64,000 bases of DNA from Streptomyces sp. F001 (GTDB lineage Bacteria; Actinomycetota; Actinomycetes; Streptomycetales; Streptomycetaceae). Location: NCBI RefSeq assembly GCF_004187715.1, contig NZ_QZWF01000002.1:186001-250000 (forward strand), in the 5' to 3' direction. Below are positions 24,925 through 33,382 of this stretch, in pieces. The translations under genes were made by a program, and so were the position numbers. The notes below the pieces were generated by a model, which ran no database searches, was not told the DNA's origin, and saw only the letters and a list, made by a program, of their open reading frames with translations. Positions within the stretch are counted from its first letter, which is position 1. Each line of letters starts with the position of its first letter.

Positions 24925-26474
24925 CGAGCACACCCCCTGCCGGTTTCTGGGCCCAGGCCACCCAGGACCCCGGCCGCACGGTCCTGATCGCGCCGGACGG
25001 CGAGCAGTGGACCGCCGGACGTCTGCACGCCGCCGCCAACCGCCTCGTCCACGGCCTGCGCGCGGCCGGGATGGAACGCGGCGACGCCTTCGCCGTCGTC
25101 CTCCCCAACTCGGCCGAGTTCTTCACCGCGTACCTGGCCGCCACCCAGGCCGGCTTCTACCTCGTCCCCGTCAACCACCACCTCGTCGGCCCCGAGATCG
25201 CCTGGATCGTCTCCGACTCCGGTGCCAAGGTCCTCCTCGCCCACGAGCGTTTCGCCGGACCGGCCCGCCGCGCCGCCGACGAGGCCGGCCTCCCGCCCAC
25301 CCACCGGTACGCCGTCGGCGAGGTCGAGGGCTTCCGCCCGTATGACCGACTCCTCGACGGGCAACCGGAGTCGGCACCCGCCGACCGCACCCTCGGCTGG
25401 GTCATGAACTACACCTCGGGTACGACGGGCCGCCCGCGCGGCATCCGGCGCCCGCTGCCCGGCAAGCTCCCCGAAGAGGCCTACCTCGGCGGCTTCCTCG
25501 GCATCTTCGGCATCAGGCCCTTCGACGACAACGTGCACCTGGTCTGCTCGCCGCTCTACCACACGGCCGTCCTCCAGTTCGCGGGCGCGTCCCTGCACAT
25601 CGGGCACCAGCTGGTCCTCATGGACAAGTGGACCCCGCAGGAGATGCTCCGCCTCATCGACGCCCACCGGTGCACGCACACCCACATGGTCCCGACCCAG
25701 TTCCACCGGCTGCTGGCCCTCCCCGACGACGTGAAGGCGCGCTACGACGTCTCCGCCATGCGGCACGCCATCCACGGCGCCGCCCCCTGCCCCGACCATG
25801 TGAAACGGGCCATGATCGACTGGTGGGGCGACTGCGTGGAGGAGTACTACGCGGCCAGCGAGGGCGGCGGCGCCTTCGCCACGACCGAGGACTGGCTGAA
25901 GAAACCCGGCACCGTCGGCAAGGCCTGGCCCATCAGCGAACTCGCGATCTTCGACGACGCCGGCAACCGGCTCCCGCCCGGCGAACTCGGCACCGTCTAC
26001 ATGAAGATGACCACGGGCGGCTTCAGCTACCACAAGGACGAGGCGAAGACGCGGAAGAACCGCATCGGCGACTTCTTCACCGTCGGCGACCTCGGCGTGC
26101 TCGACGAGGACGGCTACCTCTTCCTGCGCGACCGCAAGATCGACCTCATCATCTCGGGCGGCGTCAACATCTACCCCGCCGAGATCGAGTCGGCCCTGCT
26201 CGCCCACCCCGCCGTCGCCGACGCCGCCGCCTTCGGCATCCCGCACGACGACTGGGGCGAGGAGGTGAAGGCCGTCGTCGAACCGGCCCCGGGCCGGGAG
26301 CCGGGCCCCGCGCTGGCCGCCGCCCTGCTCGACCACTGCGCCGCACACCTCGCCGGCTACAAACGGCCCAAGAGCGTCGACTTCATCGCCGAGATGCCCC
26401 GCGACCCCAACGGCAAGCTGTACAAACGGCGGCTGCGGGAGCCGTACTGGGAGGGGCGTACCCGTCCCGTGTGA
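24921..26474 (+). CDS. Acyl-CoA synthetase (FadD type, first of three)
   Basis: A 517-aa AMP-forming ligase that activates a carboxylic acid as its CoA thioester. Motifs: the P-loop-like YTSGTTGRPRGI, the adenylate-binding YYAASEGGG, the TVGDLG hinge-side Asp motif, the hinge DRKIDLIISGGVNIYPAEIE, and the catalytic Lys in DPNGKLYKRRLR. GTG at 24921 overlaps the previous stop by 4 nt and follows GGAAGGAG, so it is translationally coupled to the flavoprotein. Resemblance is to mycobacterial FadD enzymes used for steroid or long-chain acids. The specific acid is unknown. Confidence 0.87.
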   Translation: MTSTPPAGFWAQATQDPGRTVLIAPDGEQWTAGRLHAAANRLVHGLRAAGMERGDAFAVVLPNSAEFFTAYLAATQAGFYLVPVNHHLVGPEIAWIVSDSGAKVLLAHERFAGPARRAADEAGLPPTHRYAVGEVEGFRPYDRLLDGQPESAPADRTLGWVMNYTSGTTGRPRGIRRPLPGKLPEEAYLGGFLGIFGIRPFDDNVHLVCSPLYHTAVLQFAGASLHIGHQLVLMDKWTPQEMLRLIDAHRCTHTHMVPTQFHRLLALPDDVKARYDVSAMRHAIHGAAPCPDHVKRAMIDWWGDCVEEYYAASEGGGAFATTEDWLKKPGTVGKAWPISELAIFDDAGNRLPPGELGTVYMKMTTGGFSYHKDEAKTRKNRIGDFFTVGDLGVLDEDGYLFLRDRKIDLIISGGVNIYPAEIESALLAHPAVADAAAFGIPHDDWGEEVKAVVEPAPGREPGPALAAALLDHCAAHLAGYKRPKSVDFIAEMPRDPNGKLYKRRLREPYWEGRTRPV

Positions 26475-26571
26475 ACGGCGACGGCCCGTGCAGGCGCCAG
26501 GATCACCGTCGATGATGTCTTCCTCGGCGGAGCGGCGTCCCGGCAGCGGTGGCAGAAGGCTCCGGGCGGAC

Positions 26572-27171
26572 TCACTGATCCGGCGGAGGATACAGCCAAT
26601 GCCGCAGCAGGCGGCTCAGCCGTGGCATCACCAGGTACGTCAGCGTCGGCAGCAGCACCAGCGGGAAGACGGCGGCCCGCAGCGGCAGGGGCCAGGCATC
26701 CGTGTGGGGCGTCACCAGCCACTGGATCAGCAGCGTGAACGGATAGGCACCCAGGAACGTGGTGAGCACCATCTTCCAGCGGGGCGGGGCCTGCACGGTG
26801 GTGCCGGGCAGACTGAACCAGGTCTCCATCCCGGACGTCGACTGCCGTTCGCTGCTGATCTCCCTGGCGACGTCCGCGATCCGCGCGTGCCATTCCGCCC
26901 GTTCGTCCGACCCCAGCCACGCGGCCAGCCGATGCGGATCGGACCAGCGCAGCACCGCGTGGAAGCGGTGCCCCTTCTCGGGACGCAGCCACGAGACGCC
27001 CTCGTTGCCCGGGAACCGTCTGGCGCAGCGGGTGATTCCGTGCGTCCACTCCTCGAACTCCTGCTCCCGACCGGGGCGCACCTCCCAGGTGAGGACCGTG
27101 GTGACCGGCTCGCCCCGCCGTACTCCGGTGGTACTCATGCTCACCACGTGTCCCACGTACGGCGCGGTCAT
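26572..27171 (-). CDS. ABM-domain protein with C-terminal membrane helices
   Basis: A 199-aa protein. The N-terminal half is an antibiotic-biosynthesis-monooxygenase-like ferredoxin fold (VTTVLTWEVRPGREQEFEEW, SWLRPEKGHRFHAVLRWSDP). The C-terminal half carries two or three hydrophobic helices (WKMVLTTFLGAYPFTLLIQWLV and LRAAVFPLVLLPTLTYLVM). This ABM-plus-membrane layout occurs in actinobacteria and some other bacteria; function is unknown. The start is uncertain: ATG 27171 or ATG 27138, neither with a convincing ribosome site. It converges on the first acyl-CoA synthetase and diverges from the second. Confidence 0.68.
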   Translation of the reverse strand: MTAPYVGHVVSMSTTGVRRGEPVTTVLTWEVRPGREQEFEEWTHGITRCARRFPGNEGVSWLRPEKGHRFHAVLRWSDPHRLAAWLGSDERAEWHARIADVAREISSERQSTSGMETWFSLPGTTVQAPPRWKMVLTTFLGAYPFTLLIQWLVTPHTDAWPLPLRAAVFPLVLLPTLTYLVMPRLSRLLRHWLYPPPDQ

Positions 27172-27275
27172 GCCTCGTGGCCGTGGGTGATCAAGGTGCC
27201 GGCGGTCATCGTGAGGACAGAATCGACGGGCGGGCGGCTTGACCTCCCCCGGCGGTCGCCCGAGGATCGGGTGCC

Positions 27276-28769
27276 ATGACGCCCGGACACGGCAGCACGG
27301 TCGACGGGGTGCTGCGGCGCAGCGCCCACCGCACCCCGGCACGCGTCGCGGTCGACTTCCGCGACCGCCGCTGGACGTACGAGGAGCTCGACGACGCCGT
27401 CTCCCGGGCGGCCGGCGTGCTCCTCGACCGGGGACTCACCCCCGGCGACCGGGTCGGAGCCTACGGTCACAACTCCGACGCCTACCTCATCGCCTTCCTC
27501 GCCTGCGCCCGCGCGGGCCTGGTGCACGTGCCGGTGAACCAGAACCTGACCGGCGACGACCTGGCGTACATCGTCGGCCAGTCGGAGAGCTCCCTGGTCC
27601 TCGCCGACCCCGACCTGGCCTCCCGACTGCCGGACACCGTGGACGTGCTGCCGCTGCGGGACGCGGACGACTCGCTGCTGAGCCGGCTGCCCGCGGCGGC
27701 GCCGTACGACGGTCCGGAACCGCGCAGCGAGGACCTGACGCAGCTGCTGTACACCTCCGGTACGACGGCCCTGCCGAAGGGCGCGATGATGACGCACCGC
27801 GCCCTGGTGCATGAGTACCTCAGCGCGATCACCGCCCTCGACCTCAGCGCCGGCGACCGGCCCGTGCACGCGCTGCCGCTGTACCACTCGGCGCAGATGC
27901 ATGTCTTCCTGCTGCCCTACCTGGCGGTCGGCGCGACGAACATCATCCTCGACGCGCCGGACGGCGACCGGCTCTTCGACCTGATCGAGGCCGGGCGCGT
28001 GGACAGTGTGTTCGCCCCGCCCACCGTGTGGATCGGCCTGACGAACCGCCCCGACTTCACCACCCGCGACCTCAGCGGGCTGCGCAAGGCGTACTACGGC
28101 GCGTCGATCATGCCGGTCCCCGTCCTGGAACGCCTGCGCGAACGCCTCCCGAAGCTGGCCTTCTACAACTGCTTCGGCCAGAGCGAGATCGGTCCCCTCG
28201 CCACCGTCCTCGGCCCCGACGAGCACGAGGGCCGCATGGACTCCTGCGGCCGGCCGGTGCTCTTCGTGGACGCCCGGGTGGTCGACGAGAACGGCAAGGA
28301 CGCGCCCGACGGAACACCGGGCGAAATCGTCTACCGCTCCCCGCAGTTGTGCGAGGGCTACTGGAACAAGCCGGACGAGACCGCCGAGGCCTTCCGTGAC
28401 GGCTGGTTCCACTCCGGCGACCTCGCGGTACGCGACCAGGACGGCTACTTCACGATCGTCGACCGGGTGAAGGACGTCATCAACTCCGGTGGTGTCCTGG
28501 TCGCTTCACGCCAGGTCGAGGACGCCCTCTACACCCACGAGTCCGTCGCCGAGGTCGCCGTCGTCGGCCTGCCCGACGAGAAGTGGGTCGAGGCCGTCAC
28601 CGCGGTCGTCGTACCCCGCGGGGAGGTCACGGAGGCCGAACTCATCGCCCACGCCCGCGAGAAACTGGCCCCGTTCAAGGCACCGAAGCGCGTCCTCTTC
28701 GTGGACGAACTTCCGCGCAACTCCAGCGGCAAGATCCTCAAGCGGGAGCTCCGGGACCGCTTCAGCTGA
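27276..28769 (+). CDS. Acyl-CoA synthetase (FadD type, second of three)
   Basis: A 497-aa AMP-forming acyl-CoA ligase. YTSGTTALPKGAMMTH, the NCFGQSEIGP adenine site, the FHSGDLAVRDQDGYFTIVDRVKDVI hinge region and the catalytic Lys in NSSGKILKRELR are all intact. Length and motifs fit medium/long-chain or aryl-acid ligases. No operator of the CTGAC-N5-GTCAG type was found upstream, so it may be regulated separately from its neighbours. An alpha/beta hydrolase gene follows 49 bp later. Confidence 0.86.
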   Translation: MTPGHGSTVDGVLRRSAHRTPARVAVDFRDRRWTYEELDDAVSRAAGVLLDRGLTPGDRVGAYGHNSDAYLIAFLACARAGLVHVPVNQNLTGDDLAYIVGQSESSLVLADPDLASRLPDTVDVLPLRDADDSLLSRLPAAAPYDGPEPRSEDLTQLLYTSGTTALPKGAMMTHRALVHEYLSAITALDLSAGDRPVHALPLYHSAQMHVFLLPYLAVGATNIILDAPDGDRLFDLIEAGRVDSVFAPPTVWIGLTNRPDFTTRDLSGLRKAYYGASIMPVPVLERLRERLPKLAFYNCFGQSEIGPLATVLGPDEHEGRMDSCGRPVLFVDARVVDENGKDAPDGTPGEIVYRSPQLCEGYWNKPDETAEAFRDGWFHSGDLAVRDQDGYFTIVDRVKDVINSGGVLVASRQVEDALYTHESVAEVAVVGLPDEKWVEAVTAVVVPRGEVTEAELIAHAREKLAPFKAPKRVLFVDELPRNSSGKILKRELRDRFS

Positions 28770-28818
28770 GGCGGAAGGGTGTTGCGGCGACCGGTCCCAG
28801 GCCCCGATGATCGGCGCC

Positions 28819-29658
28819 ATGCCCACCTTCACCGCACCCGACGGCACCCGGCTCGCCCACCACCCGCGCGGTGCCGGCGAGCCGCTCGTCGTCCTGCCCG
28901 GCGGGCCCATGCGGGCCTCCGCCTACCTCGGCGACCTGGGCGGGCTCACCGCGCACCGCCGGCTGGTCCTGCTCGACCTGCGCGGCACCGGGGACTCCGC
29001 GGTGCCGACGGACCCGGCGACGTACCGCTGCGACCGGCTGGTGGGCGACGTGGAGGCGCTGCGGATCCACCTGGGGCTGGAGCGGATGGACCTGCTCGGC
29101 CACTCGGCCGGCGGCAGCCTGGCGATGCTGTACGCGGCCCGTCATCCCGAGCGGGTGGCACGGCTGGCGCTGATCACCGCGACCCCGTGGGCGCTGGGCC
29201 TGCCCGTGACGGCCGAGGACCGGCTGACCGCGGCACGGCTGCGCAAGGGCGAGCCGTGGTTCGAGGAGGCCTTCCCGGCGTTCGAGCGCTGGCTGGCGGG
29301 CGACGGTGACTTCGACCCGGTGTTCCTGCCCTTCTTCTACGGCCGTTGGGACGACACGGCCGCCGCGCACGCCGCGCTCGAGGAGGAGCAGACCAACGAC
29401 GAGGCAGGGGAGACGTACGGCTCCGACGGTGCCTACGACCCGCCCGCCACCCGCGCCGCCCTCGCCGCAGTGACCGTCCCCGTTCTCGTGTACGCCGGTG
29501 AACTCGACGGCGGCCCCCGCCCCGAGCTGGCGCGCCGCGCCGCCGATGTCTTCCCGAACGCCGAGTTCACCGTCCAGCCGGGAGCGGGGCACTTCCCGTG
29601 GCTCGACGACCCCGACCGGTTCGCCCGGCGCACCGCCGCCTTCTTCGACGGCGCCTGA
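28819..29658 (+). CDS. Alpha/beta hydrolase
   Basis: A 279-aa alpha/beta hydrolase resembling proline iminopeptidase-like or ester hydrolases. The oxyanion-hole region is VVLPGGPMRAS, the nucleophile Ser sits in LLGHSAGGS, the acid is probably the Asp in YAGELDGGP, and the catalytic His is in PGAGHFPWLDD. No signal peptide. The start is ambiguous between ATG 28807 and ATG 28819 because neither has a strong ribosome site; 28819 gives the family-typical N-terminus. It could supply a free acid to the CoA ligases around it, but the substrate is not known. Confidence 0.82.
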   Translation: MPTFTAPDGTRLAHHPRGAGEPLVVLPGGPMRASAYLGDLGGLTAHRRLVLLDLRGTGDSAVPTDPATYRCDRLVGDVEALRIHLGLERMDLLGHSAGGSLAMLYAARHPERVARLALITATPWALGLPVTAEDRLTAARLRKGEPWFEEAFPAFERWLAGDGDFDPVFLPFFYGRWDDTAAAHAALEEEQTNDEAGETYGSDGAYDPPATRAALAAVTVPVLVYAGELDGGPRPELARRAADVFPNAEFTVQPGAGHFPWLDDPDRFARRTAAFFDGA

Positions 29659-29663
29659 GAGAC

Positions 29664-31271
29664 CTACGGTCTGTCCGCCGCGACCGCCACCTCGCGCGCC
29701 CACCGGTAGTCCGCCTTGCCGCTCGGTGAGCGGCGGATGGACTCCGTGATCACCAGCTGGCGCGGGATCTTGTACCCGGCCAGATGGTCCCGGCAGTGGG
29801 TCTGGATGTCCTCCAGGGACGGGGTCGGCGCGCCCTCGCGCAGCTGGACGACCGCCGCGACATGGCTGCCCCACCGGGCGTCCGGAACGCCGGCCACCAG
29901 CGCGTCGTACACGTCCGGGTGGGACTTCAGGGCCTGTTCGACCTCCTCCGGGTACACCTTCTCGCCCCCGGTGTTGATGCACTGCGAACCACGGCCCAGC
30001 ACGGTCACCACGCCGTCCTCGTCGACGGTGGCCATGTCGCCGAGGAGCACCCATCGCTCGCCGTCCTTCTCGAAGAAGGTCTCGGCGGTTTTCGCCGGGT
30101 CGTTGTAGTAGCCGAGCGGAACATGGCCGCACTGGGCGATCCGGCCCACCTCGCCGACGGCCACCGGCTCGTGCGTGGCCGGATCGACCACCTGCGTACG
30201 GGAGTTGACGCGGATGCGGAAGCCGCGCTCGGGACCGGAGTCGTCCGTGGCCGTGCCGTTGAAGCCGGACTCCGAGGAGCCGAAGTTGTTCAGCAGCATC
30301 ACCTGCGGGACGAGGGCGAGGAACTGCTGCCGGACCGTCTCCGACATGACCGCGCCGGACGACGACACGCTGAACATCGAGGAACAGTCCGTCCCCTTCA
30401 TGGGCCCGGCGAGCGCGTCGATGAGCGGGCGCAGCATCGCGTCGCCGACCAGCGACATGCTGGTGACCTTCTCCCGCTCGACGGTCCGCAGCACGTCCTC
30501 GGGCACGAACTTGCGGTGCAGCACGACCCGTTGCCCGAAGTTGAAGCCGATGAACGCGGTCAGGGTGGAGGTGCCGTGCATCAGCGGGGGAGCGGGGAAG
30601 AAGGTGATGCCCGAACCGCCCGCCGCGACGCGCTCGGCCAGCTCCTGCGGCTTCTTCACCGGCTCACCGGTCGGCGCTCCGCCGCCCAGCCCGGAGAAGA
30701 ACAGGTCCTCCTGCCGCCACATCACACCCTTCGGCATCCCGGTCGTACCGCCGGTGTAGATGATGAACTGGTCGTCGCCCGAGCGCGCCGGGAACCCGCG
30801 CTCCGCTGAGCCGGCGGCCTCGGCCTCGGCGAACGGCACCCCCAGCGAGCCACCGATGCCCACCCGCACCAGATGCCGCAGCTTCTCCGCCCGCGGCAAC
30901 GCCGCCGCCACCCGGTCCGTGAACTCCGCGTCGAAGACCAGGGCCACCAGATCGGCGTCCCGGTAGAGGTAGACCAACTCCTCTTCCACATAGCGGTAGT
31001 TGACGTTGACCGGCACGATCCGTGCCTTGAGGCAGCCGAGCACCGTCTGGAGGTACTCGACGCCGTTGTACAGGTGGAGTCCGAGGTGCTCGCCGGGGCG
31101 GATCCCACTGTCGAGCAGGTGGTGGCCGATGCGGTTGGCGGCGGCGTCCAGTGCGGCGTACGTCAGACGGCGCTCCGCACCCGTGCCGGGATGGTCGAGG
31201 TACACGAGCGCCTCGCGGTCCGGCACCACGTCCACGACGGACTCGAACAGGTCGGCAAGGTTGTACTCCAC
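29664..31271 (-). CDS. Acyl-CoA synthetase (FadD type, third of three)
   Basis: A 535-aa AMP-forming ligase: YTGGTTGMPKGVMW (Gly in place of the usual Ser after Thr), NNFGSSESG, LGDMATVDEDGVVTVLGRGSQCINTGGEKVYPEEVE, and catalytic Lys in SPSGKADYRW. The YTGGTTGMPKGV form is typical of the mycobacterial FadD19-like clade that activates steroid side-chain acids. GTG at 31271 is supported by AGGAGG 7 nt upstream. It is transcribed divergently from the crotonase gene, and operator site 2 lies between them. It converges tail to tail (5 bp) on the alpha/beta hydrolase gene. Confidence 0.87.
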   Translation of the reverse strand: MEYNLADLFESVVDVVPDREALVYLDHPGTGAERRLTYAALDAAANRIGHHLLDSGIRPGEHLGLHLYNGVEYLQTVLGCLKARIVPVNVNYRYVEEELVYLYRDADLVALVFDAEFTDRVAAALPRAEKLRHLVRVGIGGSLGVPFAEAEAAGSAERGFPARSGDDQFIIYTGGTTGMPKGVMWRQEDLFFSGLGGGAPTGEPVKKPQELAERVAAGGSGITFFPAPPLMHGTSTLTAFIGFNFGQRVVLHRKFVPEDVLRTVEREKVTSMSLVGDAMLRPLIDALAGPMKGTDCSSMFSVSSSGAVMSETVRQQFLALVPQVMLLNNFGSSESGFNGTATDDSGPERGFRIRVNSRTQVVDPATHEPVAVGEVGRIAQCGHVPLGYYNDPAKTAETFFEKDGERWVLLGDMATVDEDGVVTVLGRGSQCINTGGEKVYPEEVEQALKSHPDVYDALVAGVPDARWGSHVAAVVQLREGAPTPSLEDIQTHCRDHLAGYKIPRQLVITESIRRSPSGKADYRWAREVAVAADRP

Positions 31272-31355
31272 CGCTCCTCCTGACCTCGCTGCCCCTCGGT
31301 TGCCGGTCATCAGAGCAAAGGGCGGCACAACTGGGAAGGGTCCGCGCAGAGAAAA

Positions 31356-31370
31356 CTGACTGACTGTCAG
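31356..31370. promoter_or_regulatory. Operator site 2, CTGAC-N5-GTCAG
   Basis: CTGAC TGACT GTCAG, a perfect 5+5+5 palindrome in the 164-bp divergent region, 85 bp from the acyl-CoA synthetase start and 66 bp from the crotonase start. It has the same core and spacing as site 1 at 23756-23772, and both are followed by AAAAC. One site could control both directions. Confidence 0.7.
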
Positions 31371-31435
31371 AAAACCCTTGAAGTGCTTCCCCGCCTCCTG
31401 CAACCTGTTCTCGTTCCTGCGGACGGAGGACACCC

Positions 31436-32236
31436 ATGGGTGGCACCGAACACCTCACCGTGCAGCGCGAAGGCGCCACGCTGGTGCTCACGCTCAACCG
31501 GCCCGACGCCAAGAACGCGCTCTCGCTTCCGATGCTCGTCGGCCTGTACGACGGCTGGCTCGAGGCCGACGAGGACGAGACGGTCCGCTCGATCGTGCTG
31601 ACCGGAGCGGGTGGCGCGTTCTGCGCGGGCATGGACCTCAAGGCCCTGGCCGGGAAGGGCATGGCGGGTCAGCAGTACCGGGACCGGCTCAAGGCCGACC
31701 CCGACCTGCACTGGAAGGCGATGCTGCGGCACCACCGCCCCCGCAAACCCGTGATCGCCGCCGTCGAGGGCCACTGTGTCGCGGGCGGCACCGAGATTCT
31801 CCAGGGCACCGACATCCGGGTCGCGGGCGAGTCGGCGACCTTCGGCCTGTTCGAGGTCCGGCGCGGGCTGTTCCCGATCGGCGGCTCCACGGTCCGGCTG
31901 CAACGCCAGATCCCACGCACCCACGCCCTGGAGATGCTGCTCACCGGACGCCCGTACAGTGCCCGGGAGGCCGCGGACATCGGCCTGATCGGGCAGGTCG
32001 TCCCCGACGGCACGGCGCTCGGCAAGGCCCTGGAGATCGCCGAACGGATCAACGCGTGCGGGCCCCTCGCCGTCGAGGCCGTCAAGGCGTCGGTGTACGA
32101 GACGGCCGAGATGACCGAGGCGGACGGCCTCGCCGCGGAACTCGCCCGCGGCTGGCCGGTCTTCGACACCGCCGACGCCAAGGAAGGCGCCCGCGCCTTC
32201 GCGGAGAAGCGGCCACCCGTCTACAAACGCGCCTGA
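31436..32236 (+). CDS. Crotonase/enoyl-CoA hydratase family protein
   Basis: A 266-aa crotonase-fold enzyme acting on acyl-CoA. Oxyanion-hole segments are LTGAGGAFCAGMDLKAL and AAVEGHCVAGGTEILQGTDIRVA. The FGLFEVRRGLFPIGGSTVRL segment carries the second acidic position. The ATG follows GGAGG by 6 nt. It starts a rightward operon with the DUF35 protein 13 bp downstream and is probably controlled by operator site 2. Hydration is the default activity, but isomerase, hydrolase or ring-opening activity is equally possible in this superfamily. Confidence 0.87.
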   Translation: MGGTEHLTVQREGATLVLTLNRPDAKNALSLPMLVGLYDGWLEADEDETVRSIVLTGAGGAFCAGMDLKALAGKGMAGQQYRDRLKADPDLHWKAMLRHHRPRKPVIAAVEGHCVAGGTEILQGTDIRVAGESATFGLFEVRRGLFPIGGSTVRLQRQIPRTHALEMLLTGRPYSAREAADIGLIGQVVPDGTALGKALEIAERINACGPLAVEAVKASVYETAEMTEADGLAAELARGWPVFDTADAKEGARAFAEKRPPVYKRA

Positions 32237-32249
32237 CGAGGGAGTCACC

Positions 32250-33191
32250 GTGCCCGAAGTCCTCAAAGCCCCCCTGGTCCTCGAGTTCCCCTTCACCCGC
32301 TCCCTCGGCCCCGTCCAGAGCGCCTTCCTGACCGGTCTGCGCGAACGCGTCGTCCTCGGCGTCCGCACGTCCGACGCACGTACCCTCGTCCCGCCCGTCG
32401 AGTACGACCCCGTCACCGCCGAGGAGCTGCGCGACCTCGTCGAGGTCGCCCCCACGGGCACGGTCACCACCTGGGCCTGGAACCACGCCCCGCGCCGCGG
32501 CCAGCCCCTCGACACCCCCTTCGCCTGGGCCCTGGTCCGCCTCGACGGCGCCGACACCGCCCTCCTGCACGCCCTTGACGCCCCCGGCCCCGACACCGTC
32601 CGCACCGGCATGCGCGTCCGCATCCGCTGGGCCGAGGAACGCACCGGCGCCATCACCGACATTGCCTGCTTCGAGCCGTACGACGGCGCAGCACCCCGAC
32701 TCACCGGTCACGACGGCCACTTCGACAACGCCGTCACCGGCATCGTCGCCCCCGCCCGCCTCGACTACACCTACAGCCCTGGCCGCGCCCAGTCCGCGTA
32801 CATCGACGCACTGGCCGGGCACCGCACCGTCGGGGAACGCTGCCCCGCCTGCCGCAAGGTGTACGTGCCGCCCCGCGGCGCCTGCCCCACCTGCGGCGTC
32901 GCCACCGCCGAACAGGTCGAGGTCGGCCCGCGCGGCACCGTCACCACATTCTGCATCGTCAACATCAAGGCGAAGAACCTCGACATCGAAGTGCCGTACG
33001 TCTACGCCCACATCGCCCTCGACGGCGCCGACCTCGCCCTGCATGGACGCATCGGCGGCATCCCGTACGACCGGGTGCGGATGGGATTGCGCGTCGAGCC
33101 GGTGTGGACGGAAGGGGCCCGGTATCCCGACCACTACCGCCCCACCGGCGAACCCGACGCTCAATACGAGACCTACAAGGAGCTGCTTTGA
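32250..33191 (+). CDS. Tandem OB-fold/zinc-ribbon (DUF35) protein
   Basis: A 313-aa protein with two DUF35-type OB folds. The C-terminal half has the usual rubredoxin-like zinc ribbon CPACRKVYVPPRGACPTC followed by an OB fold (GPRGTVTTFCIVNIKAKNLDIEVPYVYAHIALDGADLALHG). The N-terminal half has another OB fold (APTGTVTTWAWNHAP) without zinc cysteines. DUF35 proteins bind thiolase-fold partners, as ChsH2 binds Ltp2 in steroid side-chain cleavage, and two thiolase-like genes follow. A tandem version could serve both partners. Its stop codon abuts a hairpin that looks like an inserted element. Confidence 0.84.
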   Translation: MPEVLKAPLVLEFPFTRSLGPVQSAFLTGLRERVVLGVRTSDARTLVPPVEYDPVTAEELRDLVEVAPTGTVTTWAWNHAPRRGQPLDTPFAWALVRLDGADTALLHALDAPGPDTVRTGMRVRIRWAEERTGAITDIACFEPYDGAAPRLTGHDGHFDNAVTGIVAPARLDYTYSPGRAQSAYIDALAGHRTVGERCPACRKVYVPPRGACPTCGVATAEQVEVGPRGTVTTFCIVNIKAKNLDIEVPYVYAHIALDGADLALHGRIGGIPYDRVRMGLRVEPVWTEGARYPDHYRPTGEPDAQYETYKELL

Positions 33192-33370
33192 ATCCTCCCC
33201 CTCGCGAACGACGGGGATTCCTGGCTCACGCTGCTCGATCGCTCAGCGAACGACGGAGTCTCACGCGATCAGCACCAGCAGGGTTGAAACCAGCCCGGAT
33301 GTATGAAGTTTTGGAAGGAACTGCCATGCGGGCTTGGTTCTCGCTCCGCGGCCAACGACTCTACTGCCTG
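33189..33370 (-). mobile_element. Probable IS200/IS605-type remnant or non-autonomous element
   Basis: The 187-bp gap between the DUF35 and thiolase-like genes interrupts an otherwise tightly packed operon. It begins TTGAATCC and forms an imperfect hairpin, GAATCC-T-CCCC (33190-33200) with GGGGATTC (33213-33220), as at the right end of IS200/IS605-family elements read on the minus strand. A second stem (GATCGC 33237-33242 with GCGATC 33265-33270) and the repeated GAACGACGG follow. No transposase is present. The far boundary near 33370 is approximate and I recognised it by pattern only. Confidence 0.45.
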
Positions 33371-33382
33371 GAGACCCGGTGA
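33326..33382 (+). CDS. Possible 18-aa ORF coupled to the thiolase-like gene
   Basis: ATG at 33326 follows GGAAGGAA by 5 nt and encodes 18 residues (MRAWFSLRGQRLYCLETR), ending in TGA that overlaps the GTG of the next gene as GTGA. Its strong ribosome site and overlap could couple translation across the gap left by the presumed insertion. It may equally be fortuitous within the element. Confidence 0.25.
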   Translation: MRAWFSLRGQRLYCLETR

